DNA from: an uncultured Flavobacteriales bacterium
GTDB taxonomy: Bacteria; Bacteroidota; Bacteroidia; Flavobacteriales_D; Crocinitomicaceae
Direction of reading: 5' to 3'
NCBI GenBank assembly: GCA_903879765.1
Contig: CAIRMS010000226.1
Location: 1 to 9,552 of the forward strand
DNA length: 9,552 nucleotides
Positions 1-5,559 of the stretch are shown in pieces (positions within the stretch are counted from its first letter, which is position 1; each line of letters begins with the position of its first letter). A program made the translations under genes and the position numbers. Below the pieces are notes generated by a model. It did not search any database and was not told where the DNA came from. It saw only the letters and a program-made list of their open reading frames with translations.

Positions 1-131
1 GATTGTAATTACGTATGAAAGCTCAAAAATCTCTTTATTCTGAAATTCCACAAACACCAACAATTTACAAGGTCTGAGTATAATAACGCGTATCAAGATT
101 TCAAACAAGAATTATTAAAGGTCCATCTAAA

Positions 132-929
132 ATGAAGGGACTTTCCATGGTACTTTCCATGATTGATTTAACAACTCTTGAAGGAAAGGATACACCGAAT
201 AAGGTGCGCCAAATGTGTTATAAAGCACAGCATTTAAATGATTTCCAGGAAGGATTACCAACCGTTGCTGCGGTATGTGTGTATCCAAGTATGGTTTCAG
301 TCGCCAGAGAAGCACTGAAGGATAGCACCATTAAAATTGCTTCTGTTTCCACGGCATTTCCTTCGGGACAAGCGCCATTTGAAGTGAAAAAAATGGACAC
401 ACAATTTGCCATCGATGCAGGAGCTGATGAGATCGATATGGTTATCTCGCGCGGGAAGTTTTTGGCAGGAGAATACAATTTTGTTTTCGACGAAATTGCG
501 ACCATCAAAGAAATTTGTGGCAGCAAACGCTTGAAGGTAATTTTGGAAACGGGTGAGTTGGCAACACTAGATCAAGTGCGTCGAGCGAGTGATATCGCCA
601 TCCATGCAGGAGCAGATTTCATTAAAACATCCACTGGGAAAATTCAACCGGCTGCTACCATGCAAGTAACCTACACGATGTTAATGGCCATTCGAGATCA
701 CTTTGACCGAACAGGAGTGATGATTGGAATGAAACCTGCTGGAGGAATTTCCACTTCTAAGTTAGCACTACACAATTTAGTGATGGTCAAAGAAATTCTT
801 GGAGAAGCTTGGTTAACAAATGAATGGTTTCGTTTTGGGGCAAGCAGCCTTGCGAATGATGTCTTGATGCAATACATGAAACAAGTGACAGGTAAATATC
901 AATCAGCTGATTATTTTACGATCGATTAA
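132..929 (+). CDS. deoC: deoxyribose-phosphate aldolase (DERA)
   Basis: Class I aldolase that cleaves 2-deoxy-D-ribose 5-phosphate to acetaldehyde and glyceraldehyde 3-phosphate in cytosolic deoxynucleoside catabolism. The 265-residue TIM-barrel protein has all expected active-site segments: IDLTTL (residues 11-16), ADEIDMV with the proton-relay Asp102, DFIKTSTGK with Schiff-base Lys165, and GMKPAGG with Lys201. The C-terminus (FGASSL... SADYFTID) resembles, from memory, the longer actinobacterial/animal DERA type rather than the E. coli ending. That type usually has about 50 more N-terminal residues before IDLTTL, whereas this protein has only 10. The same frame upstream is closed by stops at 75-77 and 81-86, so ATG 132 is the first usable ATG. 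A weak AAAGG lies 10 bases before it. The gene ends 2 bases before the dehydrogenase, so the two are almost certainly co-transcribed. Function is near certain; the exact start is less so. Confidence 0.95.
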   Translation: MKGLSMVLSMIDLTTLEGKDTPNKVRQMCYKAQHLNDFQEGLPTVAAVCVYPSMVSVAREALKDSTIKIASVSTAFPSGQAPFEVKKMDTQFAIDAGADEIDMVISRGKFLAGEYNFVFDEIATIKEICGSKRLKVILETGELATLDQVRRASDIAIHAGADFIKTSTGKIQPAATMQVTYTMLMAIRDHFDRTGVMIGMKPAGGISTSKLALHNLVMVKEILGEAWLTNEWFRFGASSLANDVLMQYMKQVTGKYQSADYFTID

Positions 930-931
930 TT

Positions 932-2377
932 ATGACAGAATCAAACAATAACTGGGAATATGCACCCTCTTTAGAAGGGACTTCACATATTCAGCTTAAA
1001 GAAAAATACGATCTTTTCATTGATGGAAAATGGGTGAAGCCATCCAATAATCGGTATTTTGACACGATTAATCCCTCAAATGAAGAGAAATTGGCAGAAA
1101 TCGCTTGGGCTTCTGATGCCGATGTAGACCTTGCCGTAAAAGCAGCACGCAAAGCCTACGTGGAAGTTTGGTCCAAAATGAAGTCTTCCGAACGCGCTAA
1201 ATACATTTTTCGCATCGCCCGATTAATGCAAGAACATGCCCGTGAACTAGCCGTAATTGAAACCTTAGATGGAGGAAAGCCAATTCGCGAATCGCGTGAC
1301 ATTGATGTACCATTAGCATGTAACCACTTTTTCTATTATGCCGGGTGGGCGGATAAATTACAAGATGCTTTTCCAAATAGAATGATTCAATCGCTTGGTG
1401 TCGCAGGACAAATCATACCATGGAATTTTCCTTTATTGATGGCAGCATGGAAAATTGCACCTGCATTAGCCGCTGGAAATACGGTGGTGTTGAAACCGGC
1501 AGAAACTACTTCCTTAACCGCATTGAAATTAGCGGAAATTATTGAACAATCAGGATTGCCAGCAGGAGTGGTAAACATCATTACAGGACACGGTGATACT
1601 GGCGCTGCGATTGTCAATCACCCAGACATTGATAAAATTGCCTTCACAGGTTCAACGGCAGTGGGTAAATTGATTCAAAAATCAGTTATCGGAACAGCGA
1701 AAAGAGTAAGTTTAGAATTAGGCGGAAAATCAGCGAACATTATATTAGAGGATGCTCCAATAGATCAAGCTGTCGAAGGAATTGTGAATGGAATATTTTT
1801 CAATCAAGGACATGTGTGCTGTGCGGGTTCACGCTTATATGTGCAGGAGTCGATAGCAGAGGAAGTTATTCGGAAATTGAAACAACGCATGCAAAGTTTG
1901 TATGTCGGTAATCCGCTAGATAAAAATACAGATGTAGGCGCCATAAACTCAAAGGAGCAATTAAGCACCATTGAAAAATACATCAACATTGGAATAAACG
2001 AAGGAGCGGACATGTTTCAAGTGGAATGTGAAATACCTTCTAAAGGATTCTATTGTCGTCCAACAATTTTTACCAATGTAGCACAGTCCAGCGTCATTTC
2101 ACAAGAAGAAATTTTCGGACCAGTATTAACCATACAAACCTTTCGTACAATTGATGAGGTGATTCAAAAAGCGAACAATTCTCCATACGGACTCGCTGCA
2201 GGTGTTTGGACCGATAAAGGATCACGCATCTTTAACCTCACATCGAAACTTCGCGCAGGAGTCATTTGGGCCAATACGTACAATAAGTTCGATCCAGCTT
2301 CTCCATTCGGTGGCTACAAAGAAAGCGGCTTCGGCCGCGAAGGCGGACTCCACGGTCTCGAAGCATATTTGAAATAA
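932..2377 (+). CDS. NAD-dependent aldehyde dehydrogenase, ALDH16 first-domain-like
   Basis: Oxidises an aldehyde to the acid with NAD(P)+. Next to deoC the likely substrate is acetaldehyde from deoxyribose phosphate, but this is inference. The 481 residues cover a complete ALDH fold: PWNFP with Asn165 (oxyanion hole), KPAE with Lys188 (cofactor), FTGS (238-241), LELGGK with general-base Glu262, FNQGHVCCAGSR with catalytic Cys296, EEIFGP with Glu393, and the closing PFGGYKESGFGREGG. The usual GQ before the catalytic cysteine reads GH here, a mild substitution. ATG follows the deoC stop by 2 bases, indicating coupling. The motif YYAGWADK (135-142) recurs as YYAGWCDK in the next gene, as expected for the two domains of an ALDH16-type protein. 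The last 20 or so codons before the stop are much richer in G+C than the body of the gene (32 of 50 bases at 2311-2360). A plain acetaldehyde or betaine-aldehyde-type ALDH is the alternative reading. Confidence 0.93.
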   Translation: MTESNNNWEYAPSLEGTSHIQLKEKYDLFIDGKWVKPSNNRYFDTINPSNEEKLAEIAWASDADVDLAVKAARKAYVEVWSKMKSSERAKYIFRIARLMQEHARELAVIETLDGGKPIRESRDIDVPLACNHFFYYAGWADKLQDAFPNRMIQSLGVAGQIIPWNFPLLMAAWKIAPALAAGNTVVLKPAETTSLTALKLAEIIEQSGLPAGVVNIITGHGDTGAAIVNHPDIDKIAFTGSTAVGKLIQKSVIGTAKRVSLELGGKSANIILEDAPIDQAVEGIVNGIFFNQGHVCCAGSRLYVQESIAEEVIRKLKQRMQSLYVGNPLDKNTDVGAINSKEQLSTIEKYINIGINEGADMFQVECEIPSKGFYCRPTIFTNVAQSSVISQEEIFGPVLTIQTFRTIDEVIQKANNSPYGLAAGVWTDKGSRIFNLTSKLRAGVIWANTYNKFDPASPFGGYKESGFGREGGLHGLEAYLK

Positions 2378-2378
2378 A

Positions 2379-2400
2379 ATTAGCACTCCGCCGCGGCGGA
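2379..2400. repeat. 14-bp perfect GC-rich palindrome beside a partial AGCACATT unit
   Basis: Immediately after the ALDH stop codon, TTAGCACT (2379-2386) is a partial copy of the adjacent repeat unit. It is followed by the self-complementary TCCGCCGCGGCGGA (2387-2400), with 12 of 14 bases G or C in an AT-rich region. With no loop it is a poor intrinsic terminator, and no T-run follows. It could be a protein site, a cruciform seed or part of a mobile intergenic repeat. Its function is unknown. Confidence 0.75.
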
Positions 2401-2496
2401 AGCACATTAGCACATTGATAAACTAGCACATTGAATAATTAGCACATTGATAAATTAGCACATTGATAAATTAGCACATTGATAAATTAGCACATT
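2401..2496. repeat. tandem 16-bp repeat, five full units plus flanking half-units
   Basis: The unit is AGCACATTGATAAATT. Full copies start at 2409, 2425, 2441, 2457 and 2473. The last three are identical, the first ends AAACT and the second carries GAATAATT. Half-units AGCACATT flank the block at 2401-2408 and 2489-2496. The unit length is not a multiple of three and it carries TAG and TGA in some frames, so it is not a peptide repeat. AGCACATT strings between genes are, from memory, common in Flavobacteriales genomes. Here the block fills the 122-base gap between the two dehydrogenase genes and runs to 3 bases before the next ATG, so it also forms the translation initiation region of that gene. 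Copy number is likely variable by slippage. Confidence 0.92.
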
Positions 2497-2499
2497 AAC

Positions 2500-3372
2500 A
2501 TGAACATATTAAAAACCTACAAAATCTACATCAACGGCCAATTCCCACGAACGGAGTCAGGAAGAACCTACGTGGTAAATGATGCAGAAGGAAATCCAAT
2601 AGCAAATGTTTGTCAGTCATCTAAAAAAGATATCCGTAACGCCGTTCAAGCTGCTCGTAAAGCATTTGGATCGTGGTCTGAGCGTAGCGCATTTAACCGT
2701 GGACAAATTTTATATCGCATGGCAGAAATGTTGGAGGGACGCAAAGCACAATTTTTAGAAGAACTAACACAACAGGGACAGAGTCTTGAAATTGCAAAGA
2801 ATGAAATTCAGTTATGCATCGATAGAATTGTTTATTATGCCGGATGGTGCGATAAATACCAGCAGATTTTAAGTACCGTTAACCCAGTGAATTCCTCCCA
2901 TTTTAATTTTTCTGTAGTTGAACCTACTGGTGTGGTTGGAATTTTAGCAGAACAAAGTACCGGATTGATTGGATTCGTTTCTCAATTGATGCCCGTAATT
3001 GCCGGTGGAAATAGTGTGGTGTTAATCGCTTCGGAGCAGTTGCCACTTTGCGCAATTACATTTGCGGAAGTTCTTGAAACATCTGATTTGCCTGCGGGAG
3101 TTGTAAATATTTTGACGGGATCGGCAGACGAGATGCTTCCAACCTTGTCTGAACACATGGATGTCAATGCACTCTTCCTTTCGAATGTGGATGCAGAAAT
3201 GGAGAATAACACCCAGCTTTCCGCGATTGATAATTTAAAACGCGTTATCGTGAAAAATGACGATTGGACGAAAGAAGATGTACAAGGAATTTCCTACATC
3301 TCATTGTTTCAGGAAATTAAAACGACTTGGCATCCCATCGAACAAATTGGTGGGGCGACAAGTACATATTGA
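2500..3372 (+). CDS. pseudo-aldehyde dehydrogenase, ALDH16 second-domain-like (no catalytic half)
   Basis: ALDH-family protein of 290 residues that is not expected to be catalytic. Residues 5-125 match the ALDH N-terminal region (YINGQF, AVQAARKAFGSW, YYAGWCDK). Residues 138-212 match the NAD-binding core (EPTGVVGIL, MPVIAGGNSVVL, DLPAGVVNILTG). The PWNFP position reads AEQST, the KPAE position reads ASEQ, and the segment with the general-base Glu and catalytic Cys is absent. About 80 residues follow, ending in a motif (EIKTTWHPI) that I recall as a conserved tail of ALDH16 C-terminal domains and their bacterial split homologues. With the preceding gene it sums to 771 residues, close to human ALDH16A1 (about 800). 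The likely role is structural, forming a heteromer with the active ALDH. An in-frame TAG at 2488 makes ATG 2500 the first start; no Shine-Dalgarno is visible. Confidence 0.85.
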   Translation: MNILKTYKIYINGQFPRTESGRTYVVNDAEGNPIANVCQSSKKDIRNAVQAARKAFGSWSERSAFNRGQILYRMAEMLEGRKAQFLEELTQQGQSLEIAKNEIQLCIDRIVYYAGWCDKYQQILSTVNPVNSSHFNFSVVEPTGVVGILAEQSTGLIGFVSQLMPVIAGGNSVVLIASEQLPLCAITFAEVLETSDLPAGVVNILTGSADEMLPTLSEHMDVNALFLSNVDAEMENNTQLSAIDNLKRVIVKNDDWTKEDVQGISYISLFQEIKTTWHPIEQIGGATSTY

Positions 3373-3386
3373 ATATAAATAATCGA

Positions 3387-3412
3387 TTGAAAAGAAATAT
3401 TTTCTATCTTTA
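3387..3412 (+). promoter_or_regulatory. weak candidate Bacteroidota promoter for the Pmp3 lipoprotein gene
   Basis: TATCTTTA (3405-3412) matches the Bacteroidota -7 element TAnnTTTG at all but the last base, and TTG lies at 3387-3389. The 15-base spacing is shorter than the usual 17-23, so the match is weak. It does sit in the 62-base gap where a promoter would be needed if the lipoprotein gene is separate from the deoC operon. Confidence 0.3.
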
Positions 3413-3434
3413 GGTAAACTAAAAAACAAAACGT

Positions 3435-4049
3435 ATGAAAAAGATTTTACTAGTAGCTGCTTCCATTTTATTTTTGGTTGCTTCATGTACCGTTGAAAAA
3501 AGAGTTTATCGAAACGGATTTAATGTTCAATGGCACGCCATGAATGGAATTTCTAAAAAAGACAAAAATGTTGAAGTAAATTCAGTAGAGGAGGAAATAG
3601 CAGTAGCACAAGTGATTAAGGCGCCGAAAGCTAATGTGTCAACATCAAGCACGTACGAAGCTATTTCGGAGGAATCAACAACAACATTGACACAAAACGA
3701 CGTGGCATCCCTTGAAGAAGCTCCAATTCAAAACGAAGTAAAAAGTATTGCGAATGACATCAAAGGAATGGCTGCCGTAACGATTCAAAATAGCCCAAAA
3801 AGCAATGAAGCAAAACAAGTTTCTAAACAAGAAATGAAAGCACTTCGTAAGGCTGTAAAAACAGCAAAGAAAAGTGATGATGTGCCGGTTGTATTGTTAT
3901 ATCTTCTATGTTTTATCTTTCCTTTTATTGCTGTAGGTATTGTGACTGATTGGGATATTACAGCTGTTATAGTAAACATTTTGTGGACGTTTCTTTGTGG
4001 CATCCCTGGAATTATTCATGCCTTGATTATTGTAGGTAGAAACACATAA
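3435..4049 (+). CDS. lipoprotein with C-terminal Pmp3/YqaE membrane hairpin
   Basis: A 204-residue envelope protein of unknown role. Residues 1-17 form a signal peptide ending in lipobox LVASC with Cys18 as the predicted acylated residue. Then comes KRVYRNGFNVQW (22-33), a short motif I recall after the lipid-anchor cysteine in many Bacteroidota proteins of this type. Residues 40-148 are low-complexity, rich in Ser/Thr/Glu/Lys, and probably an unstructured linker. Residues 150-202 form two transmembrane helices with CFIFPFIAVGI and CGIPGIIHALIIV, matching the Pmp3/YqaE (UPF0057) family. Family members elsewhere are about 50 residues long and linked to membrane potential and stress, so this is a long, lipid-anchored variant. 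An A-rich region precedes the ATG. It is followed 3 bases later, in the same frame, by the DUF2752-like gene. Confidence 0.85.
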   Translation: MKKILLVAASILFLVASCTVEKRVYRNGFNVQWHAMNGISKKDKNVEVNSVEEEIAVAQVIKAPKANVSTSSTYEAISEESTTTLTQNDVASLEEAPIQNEVKSIANDIKGMAAVTIQNSPKSNEAKQVSKQEMKALRKAVKTAKKSDDVPVVLLYLLCFIFPFIAVGIVTDWDITAVIVNILWTFLCGIPGIIHALIIVGRNT

Positions 4050-4052
4050 ATT

Positions 4053-4343
4053 TTGAAATACATCTTATTTAGCGGGTTAATAATCTTGCCAATTGTGCTA
4101 TGGTTATTACCCGCTTCTTTTTTTGATCAAGGACAGTCCCTATGTTTGTCAGTATTGTTATTCGATAAACAATGTTTTGGCTGTGGGATTACTAGAGCAA
4201 TTCAACATGCCCTACATTTTGATTTCCAGACAGCATGGAAGTACAATAAACTAGTGGTAATTGTGGCTCCAATTCTATTTTTTGTTTGGTTGAAATGGGT
4301 GAGGGAGTTGTGGTTGAAGATAAAACAAAGAGATGTTTTATAA
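4053..4343 (+). CDS. DUF2752-like small membrane protein (TTG start)
   Basis: A 96-residue membrane protein with two or three hydrophobic segments (about 3-21, 28-36 and 67-81) and the motif CFGCGITRA near residues 41-49. This is the cysteine-containing signature of the DUF2752 family (C-x-x-CG-x-TRA). No biochemical function is established for the family to my knowledge. The only start I can support is TTG at 4053, because the reading frame is closed by the TAA of the upstream gene at 4047. The two genes share one frame, separated only by TAA and ATT, which suggests re-initiation by the terminating ribosome. The C-terminus is basic and probably cytoplasmic. Its stop codon overlaps that of the convergent gene by 6 bases. 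Confidence 0.8.
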   Translation: MKYILFSGLIILPIVLWLLPASFFDQGQSLCLSVLLFDKQCFGCGITRAIQHALHFDFQTAWKYNKLVVIVAPILFFVWLKWVRELWLKIKQRDVL

Positions 4344-4345
4344 AA
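4336..4345. other. 10-bp palindrome holding the stop codons of two convergent genes
   Basis: TTTTATAAAA is perfectly self-complementary. It contains the TAA of the DUF2752-like gene (4341-4343) on the plus strand and the TAA of the small conserved protein (4340-4338) on the minus strand. There is no intergenic space for a stem-loop terminator, so the two transcripts must overlap at their 3' ends or terminate inside each other's coding sequence. Confidence 0.8.
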
Positions 4346-4760
4346 ACAAGGCTAATTCTTCCCATCGCTGCATCGCAGAATGAATCATGTTTTTAGCACC
4401 CAACTCAAATCGAGAGAGTTCATAGTCTCCGTTCGAATTCGGTAGTAGTACATTCATCCGATTGAAGAAATCCATGGACAATTGACTTCCAACATCTTTT
4501 ACGAGGTGATTGATTTTATCCATTGAACAACCGGATGCTTTCACGGCATTTTCATTGGCAACGATTACAAGTGCTGCTTCGTGTAAAACGAATCCAACTG
4601 CATCGAGTGATTTACCGTGTGTTTGCCAGGAAGAAACAAATTCAGTGAGTGATTCATTCAACCAGGAAATTTCTGTCGCTGACATTTTGCGATCTCCAAC
4701 AAAGACCCACAAACGTGCATCCATGGGAAAGTGAGAGGGGATATTATAAGTCTGCTGCAT
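4338..4760 (-). CDS. conserved protein of unknown function, partner of the Fe-S pair
   Basis: A 140-residue soluble protein with no signal peptide or membrane segment. I recognise the pattern RLWVFVGDRKMSATEI... WQTHGKSLDA... SGCSMDKI... DFFNRMNVL as that of short Flavobacteriia proteins that databases often label 'ABC transporter ATPase'. No Walker A or B motif is present, so that label looks wrong. It has one cysteine in the conserved SGCSMDK segment. The start chosen is ATG at 4760-4758, which overlaps the end of the upstream Fe-S gene by 17 bases. An in-frame TTG two codons earlier (4766) is possible, and Met13 of the chosen protein is a third option. The overlap argues for translational coupling with the CCG protein and a role in assembly or regulation of that redox complex, which is inference. 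Confidence 0.78.
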   Translation of the reverse strand: MQQTYNIPSHFPMDARLWVFVGDRKMSATEISWLNESLTEFVSSWQTHGKSLDAVGFVLHEAALVIVANENAVKASGCSMDKINHLVKDVGSQLSMDFFNRMNVLLPNSNGDYELSRFELGAKNMIHSAMQRWEELALFL

Positions 4761-5526
4761 GTGCAATGAGTTCGGCTACATCCATTACTTTCACATCACC
4801 TTCTTTTTCGAAGTTTTTCACGCCGTCTGTCATCATCGTATTGCAAAACGGACAACCAGTCGCGATAATCTCCGCTTGTGTCTCTAATGCGTCCTCTGTA
4901 CGCTCTACGTTGATTTCTTTATTGCCTTTCTCTGCTTCTTTGAACATTTGTGCACCTCCAGCTCCACAACAGAGTCCTTTGGTTTTGCAACGTTTCATTT
5001 CCACTAACTCAGCATCTAATTTTTCAATCAAGGAACGCGGTGCTTCATACACATCGTTCGCACGTCCCAAATAACACGGATCGTGGAAGGTAATCTTCTT
5101 TCCTTTGAAGGTTTCTCCTCCTTCAAGGATGAGCTTCCCTGTGTTAATTAAGTCTTGAATTAGTTGTGTGTGGTGAATGACTTCATAATTTCCACCAAGT
5201 TCAGGATATTCGTTTTTAAGCGTATTGAAACAATGTGGACATGCCGTAACAATTTTCTTAACCTCGTAAGCGTTCATGACTTCGATGTTCATCATCGCCT
5301 GCATTTGAAACGTGAATTCGTTTCCTGCACGTTTTGCTGGATCACCAGAACAACTTTCTTCTGTTCCAAGTACAGCGAAATCAACTTGACATTTATTCAA
5401 GATTTTCACAATTGCCTTGGTGATTTTTTTGGCGCGATCATCAAAACTACCAGCACAACCAACCCAAAATAAAATGTCAGGTGATTCGCCATTTGCCATT
5501 TTCTCGGCCATTGTAGGAACTCTCAT
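4744..5526 (-). CDS. CCG-domain Fe-S oxidoreductase subunit (HdrB/HdrD-C-terminal-like)
   Basis: A 260-residue cytoplasmic protein with two cysteine-rich (CCG) modules, the fold that binds the catalytic iron-sulfur centre in heterodisulfide reductase HdrB/HdrD and related GlpC/LldE-type subunits. Module 1: Cys24 (VGCAGS), Cys59 (ESCSGDP), then CPHC (Cys96, Cys99). Module 2: Cys151 (HDPCYLGR), CCGAGGAQM (Cys186, Cys187), then CPFC (Cys225, Cys228). Module 2 has the complete C...CC...CxxC pattern; module 1 has Cys-Ser in place of the central Cys-Cys. It lies 33 bases after the membrane 4Fe-4S gene, and the two together equal a HdrD/HdrE-type enzyme split over two genes. It probably transfers electrons between the quinone pool and an unidentified disulfide or hydroxy-acid substrate. 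ATG 5526 is the start; the N-terminal 15 residues before the first module are ordinary. Confidence 0.9.
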   Translation of the reverse strand: MRVPTMAEKMANGESPDILFWVGCAGSFDDRAKKITKAIVKILNKCQVDFAVLGTEESCSGDPAKRAGNEFTFQMQAMMNIEVMNAYEVKKIVTACPHCFNTLKNEYPELGGNYEVIHHTQLIQDLINTGKLILEGGETFKGKKITFHDPCYLGRANDVYEAPRSLIEKLDAELVEMKRCKTKGLCCGAGGAQMFKEAEKGNKEINVERTEDALETQAEIIATGCPFCNTMMTDGVKNFEKEGDVKVMDVAELIAHAADL

Positions 5527-5559
5527 AGTCAGTTTTTTATGCTTAATTAGCTGCTTCTC

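Noticed and set aside
15..77. 20-codon ATG reading frame upstream of deoC
   Set aside because: No ribosome-binding signal, no recognisable motif, and too short to support; left unannotated.
79..84. TATAAT as a sigma-70 -10 box for deoC
   Set aside because: No -35 match at the right distance, and Bacteroidota housekeeping promoters use TAnnTTTG instead; likely chance in AT-rich DNA.
218..526. 102-codon minus-strand frame inside deoC
   Set aside because: Shadow of the aldolase coding sequence, whose catalytic motifs fix the real frame.
2387..2400. Rho-independent terminator after the ALDH gene
   Set aside because: The palindrome has no loop and no following T-run, and the next gene appears to belong to the same operon.
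2401..2496. Regular repeats resembling a small CRISPR array
   Set aside because: The units abut directly with a 16-bp period and have no unique spacers; no cas gene is nearby. It is a simple tandem repeat.
2500..3372. Short dehydrogenase read as a frameshifted or truncated pseudogene
   Set aside because: The frame is intact, the C-terminal tail looks conserved, and the size matches the ALDH16 second domain; no remnant of the catalytic half is visible in the 62 bases downstream.
4338..4760. Calling the small protein an ABC transporter ATPase
   Set aside because: No Walker A, Walker B or ABC signature motif can be seen in 140 residues.
4649..5074. 141-codon plus-strand frame opposite the CCG gene
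   Set aside because: It is antisense to two well-supported genes and its translation shows no family pattern.
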